Shown here one piece after another: positions 24,601-34,857 of a stretch of DNA of 64,000 nucleotides. Under the pieces are notes generated by a model. The model had not been told where the DNA came from. It was given only the letters and a program-made list of their open reading frames with translations, and searched no databases. Source of the stretch: Luscinia megarhynchos (Eukaryota > Chordata > Aves > Passeriformes > Turdidae). Both the position numbers and the translations under genes were made by a program. Where the stretch lies: assembly GCA_034336665.1 (NCBI GenBank), contig CM067572.1:1357786-1421785 (forward strand), read 5' to 3'. Numbering within the stretch: the stretch's first letter is position 1; each line of letters starts with the position of its first letter.

Positions 24601-26021
24601 CTGAGGCAGAAAAAGAGAAAGAGCCTCCAGCTGCCAACATCCCCACTGCCATCAAATACCAGGATGACAATTCCCTAGCACATCCAAATGTGAGTTTTTA
24701 TCCCATTTTAAAATTTTTTTTTAGCCAGAATGGATCCCATCTTTAGCTTGAGAGCTGCTCCTCACCAAACCCCTGCTCTGGGACACAGCAGAACAATCCC
24801 TCAGGGAGCTCACCAGGAGTTTTGGAGTTATAAATTAATTTTATAGCAAAAAATATAATTATTGTTATAATTAATATTGGGGAATTAATGTTATAATAAT
24901 GGTATAATCACTGGGGAATTTAAGAGAAATAAAAATTCAGGACAAACTGGTTTCTGTAATTTGAAACCTGGTGAAAAATCAGACCTTGCCCATTTTGCCA
25001 ACTTGCAAAGTTTTAAACATGGGACAGACTTGAGATAATTTAAAATCCTTGTGGCTAAACTTGAGCAAATCCCTTTGGGAGAGCTTGAGTTGGAAATAAA
25101 AGGTTGGAAATAAATTTTTAAGAATTAGCAAGCTAAAAACGCCTTGCAGGGAAGAACTGAGTGTGAGTTCTGCAGAATGGACAGAGAGCAGGGATCAGGA
25201 CATGTCCATGAATTTCCAATCATTATCATCTTTAATACCTCCCAAGCCAAATCATTTCAGGACTCCCTGAAAAATCTCTGTTTTTATTGCTGGTTTTAGA
25301 TGCCTTTGCCTGTAACCCCCTGAGCTTTCCCTGTGTGCCCTGGGCAGGTGTGGGTGTTGCAGGAGGTGGTTCCAGAGCTCACTGTGTGTTTTTTCCTGGC
25401 AGCTGCTCCTGGAGGGAGGCAGAGGCAGAGCAGAGATGGTTCCAGAGCTCACTGTGTGTTTTTCCCTGGCAGCTGTTCCTGGAGAAGGCAGAGCAGAGGT
25501 GGTTCCAGAGCTCACTGTGTGTTTTATCCCTGGCAGTTGTTCCTGGAGAGGGCAGAGCAGAGGTGGTTCCAGAGCTCACTGTGTGTTTTTCCCTGGCAGC
25601 TGTTCCTGGAGAAGGCAGAGGTGGTTCCAGAGCTCACTGTGTGTTTTTCCCTGGCAGCTGTTCCTGGAGAAGGCAGAGGCAGAGCAGAGGTGGTTCCAGA
25701 GCTCACTGTGTGTTTTTTCCCTGGCAGCTGTTCCTGGAGAAGGCAGAGGCAGAGCAGAGGTGGTTCCAGAGCTCACTGTGTGTTTTTTCCCTGGCAGCTG
25801 CTCCTGGAGAAGGCAGAGCAGAGGTGGTTCCAGAGCTCACTGTGTGTTTTTCCTGGCAGCTGTTCCTGGAGAAGGCAGGGGCAGAGCAGAGGTGGTTCCA
25901 GAGCTCACTGTGTGTTTTTCCCTGGCAGCTGTTCCTGGAGAAGGCAGAGGCAGAGCAGAGGTGGTTCCAGAGGCTGCTGGCCCTGCGCCAGGAGCGGCTG
26001 ATGGGGAGCCCCGTGGCCTGA
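9618..26021 (+). CDS. RSRC1: RSRC1, 3' part (last four coding exons; 5' part off the left edge)
   Basis: Arginine/serine-rich coiled-coil protein 1, an SR-related nuclear protein that acts in second-step pre-mRNA splicing and 3' splice-site selection. Four exons join with matching phases: 9618-9686, 22530-22636, 24546-24689, 25929-26021. Together they encode about 137 C-terminal residues. The first exon gives a charged coiled-coil stretch ([19 protein letters not shown]). The second gives [14 protein letters not shown]. The third ends [16 protein letters not shown], and the last ends [12 protein letters not shown] then TGA. These are hallmark sequences of the vertebrate RSRC1 C terminus. The RS-rich N-terminal part is not in the window; I found no further RSRC1 exon in 1-9617. 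The terminal exon is preceded by eight extra copies of its own acceptor, and exon 22530-22636 has a weak polypyrimidine tract. MLF1 follows 9.1 kb downstream in the same orientation, as in other amniotes. Identity is near certain; exon edges rest on GT/AG sites and phase. Confidence 0.95.
9765..9965 (+). mobile_element. CR1 LINE 3'-end fragment
   Basis: Ends gggctgcaaggtcccttcca then gcccaaaccattctgggatt. It lies about 80 bp downstream of the RSRC1 exon 9618-9686. Confidence 0.85.
11310..11725 (+). repeat. 30-bp minisatellite, ~14 copies
   Basis: Units of the form tttgcatttcctgctgcctt + tatcctggaa. Because the period is a multiple of three and the unit has few stops, long periodic ORFs appear in several frames of both strands. 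These are not genes. Confidence 0.95.
12255..12420 (+). mobile_element. CR1 LINE-like fragment (uncertain)
   Basis: Only the end, tcttcaggtccctccattcc + atggttctgtgatt, is clearly CR1-like; the upstream part is weaker. Confidence 0.4.
13560..13930 (+). mobile_element. CR1 LINE fragment, longer copy
   Basis: Contains the block gaaggatccagggagagctc, a gctccaggagagctggggag block and the 3' tail (ggagcagcctgggacagtgg, cccaaactattccatgaatc). At about 370 bp it is among the longest CR1 copies here. Confidence 0.88.
14305..14670 (+). repeat. Minisatellite, ~24-27 bp units
   Basis: About 14 units of the form tatggggaaaataaacaggg with variable spacing. Confidence 0.93.
15700..15975 (+). repeat. Higher-order ~62/125 bp tandem repeat
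   Basis: Four related units beginning cattaacaggagatat. Units 1 and 3 (ctcctggagggagga, gataaagatgattgcc) are more alike than units 2 and 4 (gatgaggatcactgcc, gataagggtcactgcc), so the pair is the higher-order repeat. Confidence 0.85.
16390..16575. promoter_or_regulatory. Candidate conserved non-coding element in RSRC1 intron
   Basis: Unique AT-rich stretch with clustered homeodomain cores: gcagtaatttatgagctc, aattgcattaaaaattaatg, ttgattaatggcttaattt and tcaattagc. It has no coding structure. Function is inferred. Confidence 0.35.
16745..16990 (-). repeat. (CCCCAAAAAT)n-type tract, G-quadruplex-prone on the minus strand
   Basis: About 240 bp of blocks such as ccccaaaaataccccaaaaa. The minus strand reads TTTTTGGGG-like repeats with dozens of G3-5 runs spaced by 4-7 nt. 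Confidence 0.95.
17718..17799 (+). repeat. (GGAT)n microsatellite, ~20 copies
   Basis: Uninterrupted ggat tetranucleotide run that leads into the following minisatellite. Confidence 0.97.
17800..18415 (+). repeat. Minisatellite with GGAT-rich units
   Basis: Units combine tcctggcagggatggatccc and gcagggatggatgga in varying order. The array ends at a GC-rich, CpG-containing block (18415-18660) with no gene that I recognise. Confidence 0.93.
18675..19125 (+). repeat. ~20-bp minisatellite
   Basis: About 22 units of the type ccagggatgatttccaggga, with aatcccc and tttttcag variants. Confidence 0.92.
21048..21320 (-). mobile_element. CR1 LINE fragment
   Basis: Starts on plus as gaattatggaatgttttggg, has caccccactgtccc-type text and ends gagctctccctggatccttc, which is CR1 read in reverse. 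Confidence 0.85.
21480..21660 (-). mobile_element. CR1 LINE fragment
   Basis: Shares ctccccagctctcctggagc and gagctctccctggatccttc with the copy at 21048-21320. It is an independent truncated insertion or a duplicate. Confidence 0.8.
21890..22301 (+). mobile_element. LTR-like segment of an endogenous retroelement (probable solo LTR)
   Basis: Unique AT-rich U3-like part (ttgtattacattggttagtg), a pyrimidine microsatellite, then an acaataaactgcagctgtaa polyadenylation block followed by gagctcttgagttttgtccc. This resembles an LTR R/U5. No internal retroviral genes are present. Boundaries and family are uncertain. Confidence 0.45.
22059..22170 (+). repeat. (TCTCTTC)n microsatellite
   Basis: Heptanucleotide pyrimidine run, about 12 clean copies, inside the LTR-like segment. 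Confidence 0.95.
22440..22512 (+). repeat. Short AATCCCATCAATA repeat upstream of an RSRC1 acceptor
   Basis: Five or six units such as aatcccatcaat(g/a)a end 17 bp before the exon at 22530 and occupy the place of the polypyrimidine tract. Confidence 0.88.
22530..22636 (+). CDS. RSRC1: RSRC1 exon (third from last)
   Basis: 107 nt encoding (E)[18 protein letters not shown] followed by [17 protein letters not shown]. The donor is gtaaaa. The acceptor ctgtgcag has few pyrimidines upstream because a short AATCCCATCAATA-type repeat occupies that stretch, and a 1.3 kb minisatellite starts just past the donor. Phases fit both neighbours (in with 2 nt, out at phase 0). Confidence 0.93.
22640..23960 (+). 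repeat. ~22-35 bp A-rich minisatellite abutting an RSRC1 donor
   Basis: 1.3 kb of units such as aaaaagggacattttcattt with poly-A interruptions. It begins within about 10 bp of the donor at 22637 and shows a gradient to a ttttccttccaaaaaggtgc form near 23650-23950. Confidence 0.95.
24546..24689 (+). CDS. RSRC1: RSRC1 exon (penultimate)
   Basis: 144 nt (48 codons), acceptor tttccag and donor gtgagt, phase 0 at both ends. The first half is variable and Ala/Glu-rich; the end ([17 protein letters not shown]) is the highly conserved RSRC1 signature. Confidence 0.95.
24690..25364 (+). other. RSRC1: RSRC1 last intron, unique part
   Basis: AT-rich intronic DNA up to the acceptor array. I see no exon or recognisable element. 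Confidence 0.75.
25365..25928 (+). repeat. Tandem array of RSRC1 terminal-exon acceptor units (8 extra copies)
   Basis: Units of 58-70 bp each carry a polypyrimidine/AG acceptor (tgtttttccctggcag) and the first 27-45 nt of the terminal exon, then restart with ctcactgtgtg. Candidate exon starts after AG lie at 25403, 25473, 25537, 25600, 25658, 25728, 25798 and 25860, with the true one at 25929. Copies at 25473, 25728 and 25860 are in frame with the real exon and no stop codon intervenes. Confidence 0.95.
25929..26021 (+). CDS. RSRC1: RSRC1 terminal coding exon
   Basis: 93 nt including the stop. It encodes [18 protein letters not shown] then [12 protein letters not shown] and TGA at 26019-26021. 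This is the only copy in the upstream acceptor array that continues into the conserved C terminus, so it is the true exon. Confidence 0.95.
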   Translation: MFLEKAEAEQRWFQRLLALRQERLMGSPVA

Positions 26022-26109
26022 CAGCTCCAGCCCCTGCCACAGCCATCCTGCTCTCTGGGCTCTTCTTGTCTCCCCAGAGATCTGGATGGGCTGTGCAGGC
26101 AGGGAGGGG

Positions 26110-26915
26110 TTCAACTGGATAACCAGGAGTGTTCTGTCCTGTTCCACCTTTCCTGTGTCCATTCCTGGATAACCAGGGCATGTCCTGCCCTGTTCCACCT
26201 GGATAACCAGAGACTTCTGTCCTGTTCCACCTGGATAACCAGGGATGTCCTGCCCTGTTCCACTGGGATAACCAGGAATTTCCTGCCCTGGTTCCATCTG
26301 GATAGCCAGAAATGTTCTGTCCTGTTCAACCGTGACAACCAGGGATGTCCTGTCCTGTTCCACCTGGATAACCAGAGATTTCTGTCCTGTTCCACTTGGA
26401 TAACCAAAAATGTTCTGTCCTGTTCCACCTGGATAACCAGGGATGTCCTGTCCTGTTCCACCTGGATAACTAAAAATGTTCTGCCCTGTTCCACCTGGAT
26501 AACCAGGGATGTCCTGTCCTGTTCCACCTGGATAACCAAAAATGTTCTGTCCTGTTCCACCTGGATAACCAGGGATGTCCTGTCCTGTTCCACCTGGATA
26601 ACTAAAAATGTTCTGCCCTGTTCCACCTGGATAACCAGGAATTTCCTGCCCTGGTTCCATCTGGATAACCAGAGATTTCTGTCCTGTTCCACCTGAATAA
26701 CCAGGGATGTCCTGTCCTGATTCCCCTGAATAACCAGGAATGTTCTATCCTGTTCCACCTGGATAAACAGGAATGTTCTGTCCTTTTCCACCTGGATGAC
26801 CATGGATGTTCTGCCCTGTTCCACCTTTCCTGTGTCCATTCCTGGATGACCATGGATGTTCTGCCCTGTTCCACCTTTCCTGTGTCCATTCCTGGATGAC
26901 CATGACTGTCCTGCC
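26110..26915 (+). repeat. 34-bp minisatellite in the presumed RSRC1 3' UTR
   Basis: About 23 units of the form tgttccacctggataaccag + ggatgtcctgtcc. It begins about 90 bp past the RSRC1 stop codon, so it is probably transcribed in the mRNA. Confidence 0.95.
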
Positions 26916-27221
26916 CTGGTTCTCTCCAGGCTCAGTGCTGCAGATGGGCAGGGCAGCACAGCCAGGGGCATTTCCTTTTTTTTTTTTGGAGGGAATTCCT
27001 CAGGTGCAGAACACCTGGCAGCCCATGAAACATCATTTAATCCCTCCTAATCCAAAATATTGTATAGAGCCAGGTGGGGGTTGGGAGATAAATGGGAAAC
27101 TGAGGCTCAGGGCTGGGACAGTCAGGGGTGGGTTACCAAATGATGGAATTCTCTCACACCTGACTCTGGGCTGTGGCTGTTCCCAGCCCATGGAGTTCCC
27201 TTTGGTCAGGGACTTCCAAAT

Positions 27222-27227
27222 AATAAA
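27222..27227 (+). terminator. RSRC1: Candidate RSRC1 polyadenylation signal (proximal)
   Basis: AATAAA 1.2 kb past the stop codon. There is no strong GU-rich element directly downstream. Confidence 0.35.
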
Positions 27228-27773
27228 AGTTTAGTCTGAACATCTGAATTTAGCCTGGATAAACTTCCACAGAAATCTGCCCATCATCCATCTAAGTGCA
27301 GGAAATCTTCCAAATCAAATCAATAAAATGCAGAAGTATTTCTGCAGCAAAGCTGGAGGGAATTGTCCCATCAGGAGAGAGAACTGAGCCCCACCTCTGG
27401 CTGTGCCTCACTGGAGCTGCCCTGCATCAGCATCCCCTGGGGAAGCTGCTTTTGGCATTGTTTCTCCTGGTTCTCAGGTCTGGGGTGATAAAAAGTGGAG
27501 GCTGATTCTGGAAATGGACTTTGGTTGTGTTATTTTTTGTTTTAGATCCCAGATGTAAAAGGCAAATGTACTGAATTTGTATTCTGACACATTTTTACTT
27601 CCTTTATGAAGTGTTAGTTTGAATTTATCCTGCATCAAAATATTCCAAGACCTTTTCTGCAGGAAAAAGTGGGAAAAAAATTTGTTTCCCTTGTTTCATT
27701 TCAGCATTTTCAGATGGTAAATATTTGTCATTGCTGTGTTTTCTAATCACCTTTTATGTTTTTTTTCTTAGAA

Positions 27774-27779
27774 AATAAA
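27774..27779 (+). terminator. RSRC1: Candidate RSRC1 polyadenylation signal (distal)
   Basis: AATAAA preceded by a T-rich stretch and followed by tctgtttgatgtcc, a plausible U/GU-rich downstream element. Confidence 0.45.
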
Positions 27780-30729
27780 ATCTGTTTGATGTCCATGGAA
27801 TGTCCAGGTGTAAATTCCTCTTTTCACACATTGTGTTGGATAATTTTGGTGATTTTATTGGATGTAAAGTGATTCCTTTCATTTGCAGCCCTGTAGAATG
27901 TCAGAAAATTTTACAATAGGCTGTGAATAGATTTAAGGTATAGTTTGTTTATTTATTATTTATTGTTTGTTAATCAGCATCTAAATTTGCTGGACTAGAG
28001 TTGGGAGCAAGAGCTGGAAAGAAAATGAAAATAACATTTAGATAATCCCAGCTGAATGGAAAATGTACTGAAATTTTTCAAACACCCCAGAAAACCCTGC
28101 TCCTCCTTCCTCCCTGTCTGCTTGGGCTGGAAGGAGCTGGGGCTGGTTTTTCAGTGATTCTTGGTACAATGTTTGGGAAGGTTTTGCTGCCCCAGTGATG
28201 CTGTCACAGGGAGCTCTCCCAGCCAGGGGATCAGGTGTTGCTCCTGCTGCTGCAGTCACTCCAGGAGGGCAGCACTGGGTGATCCCAAAGCCTCTGTCCC
28301 TGCAGAAACCCAAAACCAGCCCCCTTGCATGGTGACAGCTTTCCATTTGTCACGTTACAAGGAGGGAGTTATTTTTAGTGGGGATCCTTGAACTCCAGAA
28401 ACCTTTGTGAGCTGGAACCTGGGGCTGAACCCAGGGCTGGGGAGACTCCTCAGCTGAAAGTGATACAAAACCCTAAACCCACAATTAACCAGCACTGAAA
28501 ATGGAAATGAAAATGGAAAATCATTCCATGATTCTCTGTTTCTGTACCAGTGACTTTAACAGCATTTTGTTATAAATTCTTGTAGTCTTATTTCAGGCCT
28601 TGTACAAATTCCTGAACTGGGCAACTGGGAGCTGAAGAGATATTTAAATCAAATATTAATTTCCATGTTCTTACACATCTCCCTCCAGTCCTTGCTTTTA
28701 TCTGACATTTACCAAGGATTTATCACCAAGTGCCTTGGCAGAAGCTGATGCCACCTCTGGAGCAGCACAACCCAAAATGACTGAAAATATTCTTCAAGCT
28801 CTGGAAATGGCAGAGCAGCTCTGAGCCCACCTGGACAGGAGCCCTGCAGGGAGGAACTGAGGACAGCTCAACCCTGCCAGTCCATGGGAAATGAAACAGG
28901 AGCTGCTGGGGATGGAGCCTCTCAGGTTTCCTTCAGCCTTGCTCCTGACAGTGCTGGGCAGAGAACAGAGCAGGGCTCCCAGGTGCTCCCATTTTTCCCC
29001 AAAATTGTTGGAAAACCCCTATTTTTACTAAATCTGCTGTTTCTCATTAGCTGGGTAAGCAGAGTTAAATGTTTCGAAGTTGGAGGCTGCAAGAAATGTA
29101 ATTAAGAAGTAATTGTGTAATAAAAGCTGGGGGTTTTTTTTGTTTTGTTTTTTTTTCTCAAGTAAGCAGTGAAGCCTCTCCTGGCTGATGAGAAGTGACA
29201 ATTAATCCCTGCCCTCCTGTGAAATCAGCCAGAACCTGAGCTGGTAACTCGATGTTGTGATAACTTGTGCACTGAGTACACTCAGTTTGTCCAGGACTAA
29301 TTGGAACATGGAATTAATGAGATCTGCTGAAGTAGCAGGAGGCATTTTTAGCTGCAGCCTGAGGCAGGAGAGCCTTTGGAACAAACACAGCTTGGCCTGA
29401 ACTGGGCACAGGTTTTAAACAGGGGCTGGAAGTGCCTTCAGGTGGTGCCAGCCCCAGGAAAACTTGGATTTGGATCCCTATGGAAAAGGGCTCTAAATAA
29501 ACCAAGGAGCCCTAAATAAACCAAGCAGCTCCTGCTGCCCAGGTGAGATTTTTTTTTCTTTTTTTTTAAATTTTTTATTTTTAATCTGATTTTCCAGCTT
29601 GAGGCTGTGCCAAACTGGGCTCACTTTTGATGACCTTCACCATTAACCTGAGACAGATTTTCCCTGGGCAAAACCTCCAAAATTCCCCCCAAAAAATCCC
29701 AGATTTCTGCTCCTGTCTCTCTCCAGTTTTGGAGAGGAATCTGTGGCTTCCCACAGGTGCTGCTGTGCTGCTGAAGGAGGCACCAAAATCCAGGTGGGTT
29801 TTCCTTCTCCTCACTCCCCTGCTGGAGCTGAGCCTGGAGCAGGAATTTTCTCTCTCACTTCCAGAGCCACAGAGAAGTTTCCAGGATTTCAGGAATAACT
29901 CTGTCATCAGATGTCCAAGCACCTTCAGTGGGTATTTTTTGGTATTTTTGGGGGGGTTTTTTGGTAATTTTTGGTAATTTTGGGGTTTTTTGGGGGGTTT
30001 TGGTTTTTTCTTTTTGGTTTGTTTTTTTTTGGTGACTTGGGAATGAGCTGCAGCTCAGGATCAGAATTCTCTGTGCTTCCAAAGGTTTTATCCATCACCA
30101 GCTACTGCCCACGATGGCAGCAGAGCCAATAAATCTCAATAAATTTCAATAAATCTCAGTTTGGATCAAATCCTGGAAGCAGGGATGGAGCTCTTGGTCA
30201 CAGTGTTTTTAAAGAATATTTCTGTGCCTCAGTTTTCACTCTGCTAAACAAAACCAAGAGGAGAAGATAAAGGTCACAAAATTAGGGCTGATTAAAGGAA
30301 ATGCTGGAAAATTAAAGTCAGGAATTCATTAAAGCCCAAACCTTGGGAATTCTCCAGTGGGTCATTGCTGTAGAGATGATTTGAAAAGCAACATCCCAAA
30401 AAAATTAAAAGGGTTTTAAAAACCCCAAGAGTTTGTTTTGGGAATGGGTTGGGATGCCAGTGATGTGCCAGGCTCTGTATCACATCAGCTCTTGGGGACA
30501 CTCTGGCAGTTCCTTACCAGAACCCAGCCTGGGTAAATCCCAAAGGAGAAATCCCAGCAGATCCAGCTCAGATTGGTGTTTCACATTGGGATTTGTCACC
30601 AATTCCCAGCAAAAAATCCAAATTTCCCACTTTGCTGAGATGTTCTGGACACAGAAATCTCAGAACACCCAAAGCACAACCCCAGGATTGCTCTCAGAGG
30701 ACATTTGCTGCCCTGCCAGCATTAATTAT

Positions 30730-30870
30730 TAGCTCATCCCTAATTGATAATCTCTAATTTGGGTGGGCTGGAGGAAGCTGGCCTGCAGGGAGCTATAAAA
30801 GGAAAATCATCAGCAGCCTGCAGGAGTTGGTGACAGCTCTATTTATAGCCCAGCCCAGGCCCCAAAATGT
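30730..30870. promoter_or_regulatory. Candidate intergenic element with a perfect MEF2 site
   Basis: ctatttatag at 30839-30848 fits the MEF2 consensus YTAWWWWTAR. A gctataaaagg TATA-like motif lies about 40 bp upstream, and two TAATTGAT/TAATTAT-type cores precede it. No gene is attached. Confidence 0.3.
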
Positions 30871-32439
30871 GTTTCTTCCCCTTTTTTGGTGCTGCAAGTT
30901 CAGGGTTAGGAGTTCCTGCAGTCAGGAGTTCCTCCTGCAGCCTCTAAGTGACTCCTTTTATCAGCTGCAGACACACAAGGGTAATTTTTAGGGATATTTC
31001 CTAATTATACACAAAGAGAGGACATGGGGAGGTTTTCTGTCACAAGTTGTTGGGTGGGAAATGGAAAAAATTGGAATAATAGTAAAAATAAATTGATTTT
31101 TTTCCTATAGAAAGGAGGAATTGTCTTTCCCTGGTTTGCACCTTATATAAAATAGGGTTCAGTTTATCCAGGTAAGGCTGACAGCATAATTCTGAGCAGA
31201 TACTTCCTACTTCATCAACAAAACCACCTCTGCCCAACAGCTGGCTCTGATTGCTCCATTCCCTCATTAGGGTAATTAATTACCCAACTTTTAAAGCTTG
31301 TCAGACCCAGCATCTTCAGAGGAGACTCACAGGATTCAGATTGGGCTTGAACAGAAAAATCTGCTGACAACAAGCTAAGGAGAATTAATTCTTTCTTTTC
31401 TCTTGGTTTCTTTGTGTGTACAAACCAGGTATTTCCTTTGAAATTCACTGTTTAATTCCCATCTGTGTTTATGTTTAAAAGAGATAACCTTGTTCTCTTG
31501 TTGTTTAATTAATTAATTAATTGAAATCTGGCCAGCAGCATTGTGCTCATCCTCAGGAAAGGTTCTGGCTCCAGTTCTCCCAGCCCAGTTTGGCACTTTG
31601 CCCATTCAAAGTGCAGGAATGCAATTTTCACCTCCAAGTGTTAAAGCATCCCTGCTGCTTCCAAATAATCCTTGGAGAGGAGTTAGAGTGGATGATTTCC
31701 CAGAAAGGCAGAAATATTCCAGTGTCTTTTAGCAGCTGCACCAATGTTTCCCCCAGATTTTAGTGTGTTTTATATAAAAACCTGATCACAATCAGAGGCT
31801 TTTTCAGTATCACCAGAATGGATTTTTACTCTGGAGGGAACAGAAAACACAAATCCAAAGGGAAATGGCTGTGGAAATAAAAACTCTCAGTTCAGAGGAA
31901 CTCAGGGGTTGGAAGGAAATGTTTGGGGCAGGAACCTGAACAGGGATCTTTGGGATGGAGAGAGAACAAGGGAATTACAAATACCAACAAAACATCAATG
32001 TGGCAAAATGACCTTTTGTTCTGGCTCAATGTGCTCAACAAAGCTCTGAAGTCTGGAGCAGATTTAAATAGTCCTATCACCAAAATGAATAAGAATTAAG
32101 AAGGTAAATTAATTCCTAAGGGAAATCACTGTAGATCTCATTAGCTCAGGAACAAGATACCTTAAAACTTTTAATTAAAGATAATATTTACTGCAAATGA
32201 ATAAGAGTTGGCAGGTTTCAGCAGAAGCCATAATCTCATTTATGCAAAGTTTTCTTCTATTAAGGCAGACATCATTAATCTCATTGGAGATGCCCTCCAG
32301 CCTGGCAGAGCTGCAGCACGAGGAGTTCCTTCCAGAACTCTTTTAATCTGCACAAAGGAGCTGCAGCTGCACGGCCCCAGACCTGGAGAAGGGCTGAGCA
32401 ATTAAAGAGATGCCTGTGCAAACACAGCCCTGCATCCCT

Positions 32440-33120
32440 GGCACCCAGCATCCCATAATGAGCTCTGCCAACAGCTGCAAAAGGAAGAGCTGCAGCCCTC
32501 ATCCCTGGGTTCCTGCACAGCATCCAAAAAATGGGAGAGGAACAAGCACTGACATCTCATCCCTGGGTTCCTGCACAGCATCCAAAAAATGGGAGAGGAA
32601 CAAGCACTGACATCTCATCCCTGGGTTCCTGCACAGGATCCAAGAAAATGGGAGAGGAACAAGAGCTGCAGCCCTCGCTCCTCAAATCCTGCACAGGATC
32701 CAGGAAAAACAGAAATTGAAAAACCATTGCAGCCCTCATCCCTGGGTTCCTGCACAGCATCCAAAAAAATGGAAAATGAGAAATCACTGCAGCCCTCATG
32801 CCTCAGATCCTGCTCAGGAGCCAGGAAAAATGGAAAAGGAACAACCACTAGCATCTCATCCCTGGGTTCCTGCACAGGATCCAGGAAAAATGGGAAAGTG
32901 AAAAATCACTGCAGCCCTCATCCCTCAGATCCTGCTCAGGAGCCAGGAAAAGTGGGAAATGAAAAACCATTGCAGCCCTCACTCCTCAAATCCTGCACAG
33001 GATCCAAAAAAATGGGAAAAGAACAACCAGTGACATTTCATCCCTCAGGTCCTGCACAGGATCCAAAAAAATGGGAAAGTGGAAAACCAGTGCAGCCCTC
33101 ATCCTGCACAGGATCCAATG
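32440..33120 (+). repeat. ~58-bp minisatellite, about 11 copies
   Basis: Units contain catccctgggttcctgcaca, ggatccaggaaaaatggg and a variable aaccactg spacer. Confidence 0.93.
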
Positions 33121-33442
33121 CTGGAGCTGCTCTGGCTGGCAGATTTTATCCTTGGGGCACAAAATGCCCCAGGGAAGTGTGGGTGATGTGGGGAAGTTCT
33201 GCATCCCTGTCTCAGGGTTAGAAATCATTTGTTTTACAGGGAATCACTGAATGGTTTGGGACTCATTCCCTGAGTCCTGTCCCTCCTTAGATTCCCTAGG
33301 GAAAAAAAAACCAAACTGCCTGGGATAACCAGGTGGGAGTAGGAGAGCCTGGAATATTTCTATGGCAGCCAGGAAAGGAGATCCTTGATCCATCAGGATC
33401 CACCATCTCCACTGTGGCTTGGCCCAAAGTGGAGAAGAGACA

Positions 33443-33443
33443 T

Positions 33444-33494
<51 letters not shown>

Positions 33495-33495
33495 T
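33443..33495 (+). repeat. (TTTA)n microsatellite, ~13 copies
   Basis: Uninterrupted tttattta run. Confidence 0.97.
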
Positions 33496-34059
33496 GGGTT
33501 TTATTGCTCACACACAGAATATCACAAATATTTTAGTAATCTCAACCTCTGCACTGCACTTACTCCAACATTTTAGAACTGCTTAAAACTGCTCTGAAGG
33601 TAAAGTCTATTTACACTAAAAACAGCACAAGCAGCATGTTTAGTGTAGTGATTAAATAATTTACAGTGGTCATTTATTAATTACTTGTCAATATTCTGAT
33701 TAGCAGAGATGCTCTGGTTGGTTTTAGGGCAGCCATTCCAGGCTGGAATGTTCACTTGGCACAAACCAGGCAGGTGGATTTTCTTTAACATAATTTCTGT
33801 GTCAAACAGAAAATCCTGCCACTTGTCCTGCTCCTGAAATATCATCTTCCCAAAAATGTTCCATGAGATGAAGGCTGGGAAAGATCTCCCAAAACGTCCC
33901 TCTGATGATTATTCCAAACGTTTGCTGGGGGTTTTGCCATTATTTGCTTCTTCATGCTAAAACCAAGAGCTCTTTTTACCTTTTCCCAACCCAGAGCAGG
34001 TCAGGGAAGCTGCCACAGAGTCTTGGGAAGGGGATATTCCCTGGAATCCTGAACCTCTG

Positions 34060-34630
34060 CCTGAAGCATCCCTGTCCCTGCTCCATCCCTGTCCCTGCTC
34101 CATCCCTGTCCCTGTCCCTGTTCCCTGTCCCTGCTCCATCCGTGTCCCTGTTCCCTGTCCCTGTTCCCTGTCCCTTTCCCATCCCTGTCCTTGTCCCATC
34201 CCTGTCCCTGCTCCATCCCTGTCCCTTTCCCATCCCTGTTCCCTGTCCCTTTCCCATCCCTGTCCTTCTTTCATCCCTGTCCCTTTCCTATCCCTGTCCT
34301 TGTCCCATCCCTGTCCCTTTCCCATCCCTGTCCCTTTCCCATCCCTGTCCCTTTCCTATCCCTGTCCCTGCTCCATCCCTTTTCCCCATCCCTGTCCCTG
34401 TTCCCTGTCCCTGCTCCATCCCTGTCCCTTTCTCCCATCCCTGTCCCTTTCCCTATCCCTGTCCTTGTCCCATCCCTGTCCCTTTCCCATCCCTGTCCTT
34501 GTCCCATCCCTGTCCTTGTCTCCATCCCTGTCCCTTTCCCATCCCTGTCCCTGTCCCATCCCTGTCCCTTTCCCATCCCTGTCCCTGTCCCATCCCTGTC
34601 CCTGCTCCCTCCCTCCCTCTCTGCTCTTTC
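34060..34630 (+). repeat. Minisatellite with ccatccctgtccctt units
   Basis: 12-18 bp C/T-rich units (ccatccctgtccctttc, ctgctccatccctgtcc) ending about 340 bp upstream of the MLF1 CpG-island core. It generates a spurious 481-aa ORF. Confidence 0.94.
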
Positions 34631-34857
34631 CCAGGAATAGCTGGTCACGGGATACTTCACTCCAGCCTCTCGCTGCTTTTTCACGGTCCGCCAGCTCCCG
34701 GGGAGAAGCCGCAGCTTTATTTTACTGCCATCTACTGGAAAAAAACCAGAATTATTTCTAAAATCGCCGAGCAGCGGGACGCGCCGGGGCTGTCCCCGCC
34801 TCACGCTGCCCAGCACCGGGACGCAGAGCGGGGCCAAGGGAGGGGCAGCGGGGCCGC

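Noticed and set aside
26111..26971. 286-aa minus-strand periodic ORF
   Set aside because: 34-bp minisatellite read in one frame; the unit length is not a multiple of three, so the same unit appears in shifting frames.
29940..30035. T/G-rich stretch as a possible polyadenylation or G4 element
   Set aside because: Simple ttttggggtttt run with no gene end nearby on either strand.
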